This document shows positions 26,112 through 34,021 of a stretch of DNA of 64,000 nucleotides, piece after piece. The notes beneath the pieces are model-generated. The model ran no database searches, was not told the origin of the DNA, and saw nothing but the letters and a program-made list of their open reading frames with translations. A program made the position numbers and the translations under genes. Numbering within the stretch: position 1 is the first letter of the stretch; each line of letters starts with the position of its first letter. Location of the stretch: assembly GCA_963752565.1 (NCBI GenBank), contig CAVVZC010000016.1:1-64000 (forward strand), written 5' to 3'. The DNA comes from UBA11574 sp963752565 (GTDB lineage: Bacteria > Desulfobacterota > Desulfobacteria > Desulfobacterales > UBA11574).

Positions 26112-28112
26112 TTAAAAATCAGCCGAAATTCCGGCAAGAAAGTTGATTTCAGGTGATGGATAAACTCCGGGTTCGGCGATCGGAAAATAACTTATACCGC
26201 CATATTCCGAGTATTCTTCATCGGTGATATTGTTAATGTTCAGAAATGTCGTGATCATTTTCCATTGATACTTCAGTTTCGTGTTGATAACCAGATAATC
26301 TTCCTGATACTCAAAACTATTTGAAAAGTCACTGATAAACGGTCGCTCTCCCACATAAATGCCACTAACCATTAACGAAAAACCCTTGCCGAAAGAGAAC
26401 AGACCGCTGAGTGCGGCATTATGGTTCGGGACGTTTGGAACATCATTGTTTTCAAATTGTCCGCTTGTAAAGGTTGCGTCTGTATAGGTATAGTTTCCAC
26501 TTAATGTAATTTTTTCAAAAGATTTGGTTAATGAAACTTCAAAACCATCGCGGCGCGTTTTGCCGTCATAATTTTCATTGGCAGAAATTAGGGGTTCGGG
26601 ATTATAAAAAAGCTCGTTTTTTGTATCAATGCGAAATAAATTCACATTGGCAAATAGGCTCGGTGTAAAATAATGGCGAATTCCAAATTCATAATTGTCG
26701 GAAGTTTGAGGTATTAGGGTTGTGTCAATCGTATTTGTAAAGAAGCTGAAAAGTTCGTCCAAAACCGGATATCTGAAACTTCGTGAAAAGCTTAAATATG
26801 CAGATGACTGCTTATGGTAATTATAATTGATACCCGCCGTGTAAAGATTTTCGTCCATGGTCGTACTATCCGGAACGCTCGGTACGAACTTGAAATTGGC
26901 CCGGTCATAACGGTATCCGCCGGATATTGCAACATTGTGCCATGGCCTGATTTCGTCATGGATATAATAACCGTAATTTTTCTTTTTGAGTTCGAATATT
27001 CCCGTGGATGGTACTCCGAAAAATATAGAACTGTTGGTAATGTCTTCGACGGTATCTGTATAATCGAAGCCGATAATCAGGCGATTGTCAACTCCCCATA
27101 AGGCTTCTTTGAAAATAATTTGCGGGGATACGGCGAGGGTTTTAATATCGGTGTCTCCATTAAAGCTTCCGACATCAAATGAGGCGAAGGATGAAAAGTT
27201 TCTTTTTCTGAATGAGATGTCTATTTTAAACTCGCTGTCGCTTAAAAAAAAGATTTCAGTTCCGCCCTTGACATAATAATCCTCCACATCGGCGAAATCA
27301 TCAGGTTGAAGCGAGTCTTTTCTTGATGCGCCGGCAGCAAAGTCGCTGGCTTTGATCGCTCCCGGAAGTCCGGTACTGTCTTTATGAAAGCCGCTGCTTA
27401 AGTTCCATTTCACGATATCGTTTTGATAATACCCCAGATTAAGTCCCACATCTTTGGCTTCGGTGTCGCTGTTATCCCTGTATCCATCTGATGTTAAATA
27501 ACTGCCCGACAAGGCGTAAGACAACTTGTGTTGAGTCCCGCTCACGTAAGCGCTTCCTTTAAAGGTGTCATAGCTTCCACCGTTTATTTCGCCCCCGGTA
27601 TGAAATGCTTCTCCTTCTTTTGTTAGTATATTGATCACACCGGCGGCGGCATTGTCTCCGTAAAGAGTACTTGCCCTACCACCCCTGATAATTTCAATTT
27701 TCTTTACCCTGTCAAGAGGAATCAGGGCCCAATCGGAACCGCTTAAATCTGCCTGGTTAATGCGTCTTCCATCCACCAATACCAGCGTGTTTAATGATGC
27801 GGTTTCACCAAAACCGCGAAGGTCGACCGTATAGTTTCGTCGGTTTCCTGCAATGTCATTAACATGAATACCGACTTGCTCTCTCAAAAGATCCGGGATA
27901 TCATAAGCCGTCGAGTTTTTAATGTCCGTTTCGGTGACTACGCTTACATTTGAAGGTACAAATGATATTTTTTCTTCCTGTCTGGTGGCAGTGACAACAA
28001 CTTCCTCAAGTGTTGTCACCGAAGGTTCATTCGTTTTTTCATCTTGAGCCTGACTTCGTCCCGGAAACATAAAAGCAATAAGAATAACTAAGAAACCAAT
28101 CCATCTTTTCAT
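26112..28112 (-). CDS. btuB: TonB-dependent outer-membrane cobalamin receptor (BtuB-like)
   Basis: A 666-residue outer-membrane transporter. A signal peptide (FLVILIAFMFPGRSQA) is followed by a TonB box (EEVVVTATR), a plug domain with LVDGRRINQADLSG and EIIRGGRASTLYGDNAAAGV, and a 22-strand barrel ending in a C-terminal Phe (FLAGISADF). The cobalamin riboswitch directly upstream identifies the substrate as a corrinoid. It leads an operon with exbB, exbD, tonB, cobQ and cobT. The ATG at 28112 has an AGGGAAGGAG-type site shortly upstream. Confidence 0.92.
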   Translation of the reverse strand: MKRWIGFLVILIAFMFPGRSQAQDEKTNEPSVTTLEEVVVTATRQEEKISFVPSNVSVVTETDIKNSTAYDIPDLLREQVGIHVNDIAGNRRNYTVDLRGFGETASLNTLVLVDGRRINQADLSGSDWALIPLDRVKKIEIIRGGRASTLYGDNAAAGVINILTKEGEAFHTGGEINGGSYDTFKGSAYVSGTQHKLSYALSGSYLTSDGYRDNSDTEAKDVGLNLGYYQNDIVKWNLSSGFHKDSTGLPGAIKASDFAAGASRKDSLQPDDFADVEDYYVKGGTEIFFLSDSEFKIDISFRKRNFSSFASFDVGSFNGDTDIKTLAVSPQIIFKEALWGVDNRLIIGFDYTDTVEDITNSSIFFGVPSTGIFELKKKNYGYYIHDEIRPWHNVAISGGYRYDRANFKFVPSVPDSTTMDENLYTAGINYNYHKQSSAYLSFSRSFRYPVLDELFSFFTNTIDTTLIPQTSDNYEFGIRHYFTPSLFANVNLFRIDTKNELFYNPEPLISANENYDGKTRRDGFEVSLTKSFEKITLSGNYTYTDATFTSGQFENNDVPNVPNHNAALSGLFSFGKGFSLMVSGIYVGERPFISDFSNSFEYQEDYLVINTKLKYQWKMITTFLNINNITDEEYSEYGGISYFPIAEPGVYPSPEINFLAGISADF

Positions 28113-28163
28113 CGTTTTTCTCCTTCCCTAAATTGTGATTTATTTAGGGTCCGGGCAAAAAAA

Positions 28164-28192
28164 ATCCCGGACCGACTTAATCGATCCGGGAT
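28164..28192 (-). terminator. Riboswitch expression-platform terminator upstream of btuB
   Basis: Read on the minus strand, ATCCCGGA pairs with TCCGGGAT around a 13-nt loop and is followed by eight T (28157-28164). It lies between the aptamer and btuB, fitting transcription-termination control. Confidence 0.85.
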
Positions 28193-28250
28193 GTCCCATT
28201 TTTATCCTTAAGATCTAACAAGGCACCTTCAGTCCACGAAGGTTACGCCT

Positions 28251-28437
28251 TTTGTTCAGACAGGTCTTCTGACTTCCCCGCCCTTTTAGCGACCTTCCCA
28301 TCCATATTTGAACAGTGGCGTACAATGGCCAAAAGGGTTCCTTTTTCCAAGTAAACTCGGAAAAAGGCAGGGTTACAGCGGCGGGCCCGTCCCCGATTTT
28401 AACGGGGTTCCCTATTAAGCTCAAAATGAGCGTCTGA
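28251..28437 (-). promoter_or_regulatory. Cobalamin riboswitch (btuB operon)
   Basis: Minus-strand leader with the conserved cobalamin aptamer elements: a 5' GAGCTTAATAGGGAACCC block, the GCCGCTGTAACCCTG core, and the 3' B12 box GTCAGAAGACCTGTC (near 28256-28272). A terminator hairpin follows before btuB. Ligand-bound RNA is expected to terminate transcription. Confidence 0.92.
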
Positions 28438-28502
28438 ACAATTCTTTGATTTCATAATGAAAAAGTGGAATGAAAGTCAAGAAAAAAATTGATAAATTTA
28501 AT

Positions 28503-29340
28503 TTAAACTTCATGCTTCTTCCAGACGCTTTCAAGATATTTAAGTGAAGCGTTTAGATGATCATAAGAAAAGACCTCTATGGACACAACGCCTTTAAATC
28601 GTTTCAACATTTCAAGGATAGTCTTTAAATTCGATTTTGACAAAAGATCCAAAGGCTGATGGTCTCGATGTTCGTTGGCTCCGTGGAGATGGACTAATTG
28701 AAGTTCTGTTTTTATACCTGTCAAAAACATCTTTCATCTCCAATCCGTATAAAATCAAATGGCCAAGATCCATGCAGACGGAAAGATTAAAACCCATCAG
28801 GATGTCTTCCACCCATTCAATGGGATAATTTAAAGTTTCGATGGATATTATTCTGCTGTTGATACCGGATGTGCATAACGCTTTTATACCATTGTGCAAA
28901 CGTTCTTTCCATCTTTTAATCCGTTCATTTTCAAAATCGATCTCCTCATATGGCAGGTGGAGGGTATAGGTGGTTGGGGTAAGGGACGCTGTAAGGTCCA
29001 TGACCTTTTTTATGGTATCTATGCCAACGTGTCGTCTTGAGATATCCGGCGCGCTCAGAGATATATCGAGAGGGAGGTGAATATTATAAGAAATATCGTA
29101 TTCATTTGCTAAAGATAGAATCACTTTTATGTCATTATTCGATGGCAGACTGTCCGGTGTACTTTCAAACAAAATCAACTCGATTTCGTCCAGATACGGG
29201 GCAAGCAGTTTAACATTCTTGACATAGCTGTCCGGATATATGAATGAGGTGGTACCAATTTTAAATGGAAACATACCTTTGTATGATTTTGGCAGGGGAG
29301 GGTGCATAATATTAATGACTTCGGTCAACTGGTTCTCCAA
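28503..29340 (-). pseudogene. cbiR: CbiR-like cobamide remodelling phosphodiesterase, frameshifted
   Basis: A TIM-barrel protein of the AP endonuclease-2 superfamily matching CbiR, which cleaves cobamides so that the lower ligand can be exchanged. FPFKIGTTSFIYPDSY starts the barrel; IHLPLD, TLHLPYEE, SIETLNY and CMDLGHLILYG follow. After GLEMKDVF the frame changes: the natural continuation ELQLVHLHGANEHRDHQPL lies in the frame 28503-28730. A one-base indel near 28705-28735, beside a T5 or A5 run, explains this. The full protein would be about 275 residues. The likely start is the ATG near 29274 (AAAGG upstream) rather than TTG 29340. Location after cobS fits salvage. Confidence 0.75.
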
Positions 29341-29383
29341 AGGAGCCGGGTTTTTGGTTTTTATTAGAAGCTAAGCTGAATAA

Positions 29384-29421
29384 ATTGCCTAAAGTTTGAA
29401 GTGCCTAAAATGCCTAAAGTT
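29384..29421. repeat. Short tandem repeat, three TGCCTAAA units
   Basis: TTGCCTAAAGTTTGAAG, GTGCCTAAAA and TGCCTAAAGTT lie head to tail between cobS and cbiR. It is a degenerate minisatellite of unknown role. Confidence 0.55.
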
Positions 29422-29470
29422 ATAAATATGGATGAAGGCTTTTTTAATAAATCTTAAGGTTTTTTTAATT

Positions 29471-30187
29471 TTATAGTGAAGCAAATAGAAAAAGGAGCGA
29501 CTCGGTGACTTCGGTCATGGCGCCCAGCATGTCACCGGTAATGCAACCCATACGTTTTTTGTAATACAATATGATAGTGATGGTCAAAACTGTAAAAATA
29601 AGGTTAAGCCAGATTCCTTTCCAACCAAGAAACATGGAGAGTGTTATCGGGACCAACATCCATTGGAAAGCAGACAGTTTTAAAGGTTGGCCAAAAAGAT
29701 CATATCCGGTACCACCGTCGGGCCTTCCATACTCTAGAAAACGTACACCGAATATCATACCACTTCGGGCAAAGGCAGGGATAAGCACCAGCAAGAGCGT
29801 CCGGTGATGAGTTATATGCATGATACCGCCCCATTTGACGGCCAAGGCGCAAATAATGGTCACAAGTCCCATAACACCGATGCGGCTGTCCTTCATAATC
29901 ATCAGTGCTTTTTCTTTGCTTCTGTGTCCTAAAACACCGTCGGCCGTATCTCCCAGTCCGTCCAGGTGAAGTGCAGCGGTAATGATAACCAGCAGGACAA
30001 CATCGAGAACCGCGGTTATTGGTGTCGGCCAAAAATTTAGGGCGATATAATCAAAAATAGACAACAAGCCACCGATAATTATGCCCACAACAGGAAAAAA
30101 CGGCACCATTCCTTTGGGATCATAAATAGCTGATTTACCCAAAGGTATGATGGTTAAAAATTGCAATGCAGCGATTAAGCGTTTCAT
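29471..30187 (-). CDS. cobS: Adenosylcobinamide-GDP ribazoletransferase (cobalamin synthase)
   Basis: A 238-residue inner-membrane enzyme that joins adenosylcobinamide-GDP with alpha-ribazole (phosphate) to form the complete cobamide. FLTIIPLG at the N-terminus and the acidic active-site stretch LDGLGDTADGVLG followed by KDSRIGVMG are diagnostic. About six hydrophobic helices are visible. Its start overlaps the cobU stop by 4 nt, so the two are translationally coupled. Confidence 0.95.
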   Translation of the reverse strand: MKRLIAALQFLTIIPLGKSAIYDPKGMVPFFPVVGIIIGGLLSIFDYIALNFWPTPITAVLDVVLLVIITAALHLDGLGDTADGVLGHRSKEKALMIMKDSRIGVMGLVTIICALAVKWGGIMHITHHRTLLLVLIPAFARSGMIFGVRFLEYGRPDGGTGYDLFGQPLKLSAFQWMLVPITLSMFLGWKGIWLNLIFTVLTITIILYYKKRMGCITGDMLGAMTEVTESLLFLFASL

Positions 30188-30702
30188 TTTATTTCTACAG
30201 GAATACCGGCCACCATCCAGATAACGCGGTCAACGCAGGTTGCTAATTTCTGATTGGCAAATCCAGTAATGTCTCTAAACAGCCTGGCCAATTTGTTCTC
30301 AGGAACAATACCGGTTCCCACCTCGTTTGATACCAAAATCACCGGGCATTCTGATGTTTCAATGGATTGGGTCAGTTTTTGAATATGGTTGTCAATGTTT
30401 TCCGGTTTATCGTCGTCCAAGATAAGATTGTTGATCCACAGCGTCAGACAGTCCACAAGTATCACATGACCTTCTATACCGTTTTTATGGATGGTCTCAG
30501 GCAAAAAAAATGGTACTTCAAGGGTTTCCCAAGCGCTGCTTCTTTGTTGTTGATGACGCAACACTCGCTGTTCCATTTCTTTGTCCCGGGGTATGCAGGT
30601 TGCGAGAAAGATCTTTTGTCCGGGAATCTGTTCCGCCAAATGAAGCGCATGGCTGCTTTTGCCACTCCTGCATCCACCGAGAACGAGAATTGTTTCTTTC
30701 AC
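30184..30702 (-). CDS. cobU: Adenosylcobinamide kinase / guanylyltransferase
   Basis: A 172-residue bifunctional enzyme that phosphorylates adenosylcobinamide and adds GMP. The P-loop is GGCRSGKSS, the guanylylated His lies in RVLRHQQQR, and LVDCLTLWINNLI and LVSNEVGTGIVPEN are further family blocks. It supports salvage of imported cobinamide. It starts 3 nt after the btuD stop and overlaps cobS. Confidence 0.95.
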   Translation of the reverse strand: MKETILVLGGCRSGKSSHALHLAEQIPGQKIFLATCIPRDKEMEQRVLRHQQQRSSAWETLEVPFFLPETIHKNGIEGHVILVDCLTLWINNLILDDDKPENIDNHIQKLTQSIETSECPVILVSNEVGTGIVPENKLARLFRDITGFANQKLATCVDRVIWMVAGIPVEIK

Positions 30703-30705
30703 AAA

Positions 30706-31506
30706 TTACTCCCTAATTGAATATTTCCGGGGAACCAAGGTCACCCGTGGGCTTTTGCCGAGAGGGCTTTCGTCCACCAAAAGTGTGCATCCATAAGCTG
30801 CTTCCAGAGTCTGGTAGGTGATCACATCATCCGGAAGCCCCTGACACAGAACCTGGCCATTATGCAGCAGAAGCAAATGATCGGCATACATGGCCGCAAG
30901 ATTGACATCGTGGGATACCATCACAACGGTAATGCCCTTTTCTGTTTTAAGTTGTTCCATCAAGTCCATTATTCGAACCTGATAGGCAAGGTCTAAAGAT
31001 GCTGTGGGCTCATCCAGAAGTATAATATCGGGTTCCTGACAAATGGCCCTTGCAATAAAGACCCGTTGCTGCTCTCCGCCGCTTAGCTGGTCCAGTTTTC
31101 GATGTGCCAGATTTTCCAAACCGGTAAAAGCGATGGCTTGATTTGCAATTTCCAGATCATTTTCTTCCTCGAGTCCCAAAATGCCAAGATAGGGCGACCG
31201 TCCCATGAGCACAATCTCGGTTACGGTAAAGGGAATATCTGCAAACGTCATCTGAGGAACAAATGCAATGGTTCGTGCTAAAGCTTTGCGATGATACTGA
31301 TCGATGGAGCGATTCAGGATCTTTAACTCACCGTTTCGAGGTTTTAGAATTCCGGATATTATTTTCATCAATGTGGTTTTGCCTGAGCCGTTGGGACCGA
31401 TGATAATAAAAAAATCTTGCTTTGGTACCTGAAATGAAACATTTCTGAGAACCAGGTCTTCTCCAAATGAATGACTCAGATTTTTTGCAGTAATTGCCCT
31501 ATTCAT
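30706..31506 (-). CDS. btuD: Corrinoid ABC transporter ATPase (BtuD-like)
   Basis: A 266-residue ATPase. Walker A is GPNGSGKTT, the signature is LSGGEQQR, Walker B is IILLDEPTASLD, and the switch His lies in MVSHDVNLA. It belongs to the FecE/BtuD group, which also includes iron-siderophore systems; the cobalamin riboswitch and cob genes favour corrinoids. Its start overlaps the permease stop by 4 nt. Confidence 0.9.
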   Translation of the reverse strand: MNRAITAKNLSHSFGEDLVLRNVSFQVPKQDFFIIIGPNGSGKTTLMKIISGILKPRNGELKILNRSIDQYHRKALARTIAFVPQMTFADIPFTVTEIVLMGRSPYLGILGLEEENDLEIANQAIAFTGLENLAHRKLDQLSGGEQQRVFIARAICQEPDIILLDEPTASLDLAYQVRIMDLMEQLKTEKGITVVMVSHDVNLAAMYADHLLLLHNGQVLCQGLPDDVITYQTLEAAYGCTLLVDESPLGKSPRVTLVPRKYSIRE

Positions 31507-32513
31507 CTGCTGGATCTTTTCAATAAATAGATAAACAGCGGTGCACCGATTATGGCAGTTATAACACCGGCAGGCATCTCCCCCTGTTCTGGAAGTGTTC
31601 GTGCCAGTAAATCACAAAAAACCATATAGGTGCCCCCGCCAAATACACATGCCGGGACCAGCACCCGATGATCCGGACCAAAAACAAGCCGGAGCATATG
31701 CGGCATGACAAGACCGACAAATCCCACAAGGCCACAGTATGACACTGTTGCGCTGACCATAAATGACGTCGCCACTAAAAGCGTAAACGTTACCGCTTTT
31801 ATGTTTACGCCCAGTGTCTGTGCCATTTCCTTTCCCATGAGAAGCAGATTCATCGGGTTGGAAAGCCAGAAAACAAGAAAAAAACAGGGTAAGAGTGTTG
31901 CAGCAAGAATTCCCACATGTTTCATATCTACCATGGAAAGATCCCCCATCAGCCAGAAGATAATGTTGTGGAGTCTGGAATCCTGGGTCATGGAAACTAA
32001 AAACATAATCACTGCCGCGCAAAATGCATTCACCATCACTCCTGAAAGCAGTAGTGCATCTTTTTTCAGGATCGTTTGTCCGGAAGACATGGCCAGTATT
32101 AAAAGAAGTGTAGCGATACTTCCGGTAAAAGCTGTAAGACTTACGCCAGGGAATCGGGAAAAGCCCATGAGGATGCCGATAATTGCCCCGATAGCCGAAC
32201 CTCCTGAAATACCAAGAATATACGGTTCTGCCAGCGGGTTGCGAAGCAAGGCCTGAAAAACAAGGCCTCCCAGAGAAAGTGCAGCGCCCACCAGAGCAGC
32301 CAGAAGCACCCTCGGAAAGCGGATTTGCCAGATAATCGTATGCAACATGGAATCCGGTTTTTTTGTACCCAACAAGTTTTGAAAGACATCCCTGATTCCA
32401 CTATCGGTCGATCCCATGGAAATTCCCAGAACCATGGCAAAACCTAGTAATAGTATCAGCAAAGATGACGCTGTTACGACTCGTTTGATAAGAAAAGGTG
32501 TTTTGGTATTCAC
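31503..32513 (-). CDS. btuC: Corrinoid ABC transporter permease (BtuC-like)
   Basis: A 336-residue FecCD/BtuC permease with about ten membrane helices. Conserved blocks: IWQIRFPRVLLAALVGAALS, FQALLRNPLAEPYILGISGG and GFVGLVMPHMLRLVFGPDHR (ATPase-coupling region). It overlaps btuF and btuD by 4 nt each, the normal compact arrangement. Confidence 0.92.
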   Translation of the reverse strand: MNTKTPFLIKRVVTASSLLILLLGFAMVLGISMGSTDSGIRDVFQNLLGTKKPDSMLHTIIWQIRFPRVLLAALVGAALSLGGLVFQALLRNPLAEPYILGISGGSAIGAIIGILMGFSRFPGVSLTAFTGSIATLLLILAMSSGQTILKKDALLLSGVMVNAFCAAVIMFLVSMTQDSRLHNIIFWLMGDLSMVDMKHVGILAATLLPCFFLVFWLSNPMNLLLMGKEMAQTLGVNIKAVTFTLLVATSFMVSATVSYCGLVGFVGLVMPHMLRLVFGPDHRVLVPACVFGGGTYMVFCDLLARTLPEQGEMPAGVITAIIGAPLFIYLLKRSSR

Positions 32514-33418
32514 TGGATTTTTTCAACAAGCTCCGGGTGAATCAGCCGTATTAATAGTTCGAGACCGTCCACCAGTCGGGGCGTGGGACGGTCGAAAAAA
32601 TTGGAATCTTCAACATAAATGCGCCGGTTTCGAACTGCGGGCATATTGGGCCATTTTTCCCATTCGGCCTTGACCTTTTCAAATACCGCACTTCTTGCCA
32701 TGGACGTGATGATAATGATTTCCGGTGAGAGTGCCAGAACCTTTTCACGACTATACCGGGGATACGGTATGAGTCCCGCTGCAAGGTTTGTCCCTCCGGC
32801 TAAAACAATGAGTTCATGGATAAAGGTGTGGGTCCCCACGGACACGATGGGAGAAACACCGATTTGAAAAAAGACCCTGGGACGATGTGTGGCCATTGCA
32901 ACCATAGACTTTACCTTTTGAATCCTCAAATCCATGTTCTGAACCAGTTGATTAGCTCGACCTTTGGCATTGAGAAGAGTGCCGATTTCCAGAACTGTTT
33001 TCATGATGGTTTCTAAATTATTAGGGTCCACGGCATATACGGGTATTTTCAAAGACTCGAGCCGCTGCGCAATCACTCTTGGATTGCCGTCTTTGATTGC
33101 AATGCAAAGATCCGGTTTCAAGGCCACTATTTTCTCCAGATCGAGATGAACATAAGAACCGACCTTAGGGAGTTTTACGGCTTCAGGGGGAAAATCACTG
33201 TACGTTGTCACTCCTTGTAAACGGTGACCTTGATCCAAAGCAAAAACAATCTCGGTGATACTTGGGGCAAGAGATACCACCCGATAAGGTTTATCCGGAA
33301 CCGCGACGTGTCGTCCCAACTGATCTGTTATGGTTTTGGCAGCAGATGGTGCTCCCGCTGAAATTAAAATCAATACCGTTATAATGAAAACGATCGTTAT
33401 GTATCTGAATGTTATCAA
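32510..33418 (-). CDS. btuF: Periplasmic corrinoid-binding protein (BtuF-like)
   Basis: A substrate-binding protein of the BtuF/FecB fold (about 300 residues). After a hydrophobic signal (ITIVFIITVLILISAGAPSAA) come PYRVVSLAPSITEIVFALDQ, VGSYVHLDLEKIVALKPDL and a C-terminal RPTPRLVDGLELLIRLIHPE. The frame is open to 33496, but those first 26 codons cover the riboswitch terminator, so I place the start at a TTG near 33418 that directly begins the signal peptide. It is the first gene of btuFCD-cobU-cobS-cbiR. Confidence 0.88.
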   Translation of the reverse strand: MITFRYITIVFIITVLILISAGAPSAAKTITDQLGRHVAVPDKPYRVVSLAPSITEIVFALDQGHRLQGVTTYSDFPPEAVKLPKVGSYVHLDLEKIVALKPDLCIAIKDGNPRVIAQRLESLKIPVYAVDPNNLETIMKTVLEIGTLLNAKGRANQLVQNMDLRIQKVKSMVAMATHRPRVFFQIGVSPIVSVGTHTFIHELIVLAGGTNLAAGLIPYPRYSREKVLALSPEIIIITSMARSAVFEKVKAEWEKWPNMPAVRNRRIYVEDSNFFDRPTPRLVDGLELLIRLIHPELVEKIQ

Positions 33419-33427
33419 TTCTTTGCT

Positions 33428-33466
33428 CAAAAAAAAACCGGACCGAAATACATCGATCCGGGAATG
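33428..33466 (-). terminator. Riboswitch terminator upstream of btuF
   Basis: On the minus strand CCGGATCG pairs with CGGTCCGG (one mismatch region in the loop) and is followed by nine or more T (33428-33437). It closely resembles the terminator before btuB. Confidence 0.82.
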
Positions 33467-33519
33467 TCCCTTTTTATCCTCAAGATCATTTGACACCTCA
33501 TATCCTCGAAGGCTTCAGC

Positions 33520-33862
33520 CTCTGCCCAGGCAGGTCTTCTGACTTTCCCGCCCTATTAGCGACCTTCCCATCTTTAATTATAAGACAGTGGCACATCAAG
33601 GAGATCATTGAAAAACGCCCCATTTTGCCCAATTCCTGTGTCAGACTCAAATTTAAATCCTCGAAATACTCAATGTATTCCTATGGTTTAAATTTTCGTC
33701 TTCCTAAGACTTGAACAAAATTGACCATTTTTCAAAGATCTCAATGCTAAGAGGGTTCCTTTTTCCAGTAAAATTTAGAAAAAGGTGGGATTACAGCGGC
33801 GGGCCCGTCCCCGAATTTCACGGGGTTCCCTATTAAACTCTCACGAGCACCTGAACAGATCT
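33520..33862 (-). promoter_or_regulatory. Cobalamin riboswitch (btuF operon) interrupted by a 0.14-kb insertion
   Basis: The same conserved aptamer pieces as the btuB leader are present: GAGTTTAATAGGGAACCCCG, the GCCGCTGTAATCCC core and the B12 box GTCAGAAGACCTGCC (near 33526-33545). Between the GGGTTCC/AAAGG helix and the CCCATC segment lies an extra 141-nt inverted-repeat element (33600-33740). Removing it gives a sequence that aligns with the btuB riboswitch base by base in that region, so the aptamer core is intact but a peripheral loop is enlarged. Confidence 0.9.
33600..33742. mobile_element. MITE-like inverted-repeat element, copy 1
   Basis: Terminal inverted repeats GAGATCATTGAAAAA (33601-33615) and TTTTTCAAAGATCTC (33728-33742) match at 14 of 15 positions. 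TCAA flanks it on both sides (33596-33599 and 33741-33744), an apparent target duplication. No protein is encoded. The interior (TTTGCCCAATT, TGTCAGACTCAAATTT, CTCAATGTATTC) is shared with a second copy at 51107-51300. Confidence 0.75.
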
Positions 33863-34021
33863 ATTCAAGTAATTAAAAAACAGCATTAAAGTCAAGGAAT
33901 TTGTTCAAAGTCATGTTCTTTGACCATAATGTCCGTTGAATATAACCCTATCTCCTCGTTTTATAAAAAACTTCCTATTTAAATATCCTTATAGTATGAT
34001 CTCAACCGAGGTATACATCCA
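33863..34021. other. Divergent intergenic region between the btuF leader and recC
   Basis: AT-rich and non-coding. It should hold the minus-strand promoter of the riboswitch transcript and the plus-strand promoter of recC. TATAGTATGAT at 33990-34000 is a -10-like candidate for recC; no certain -35 is visible. Confidence 0.4.
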
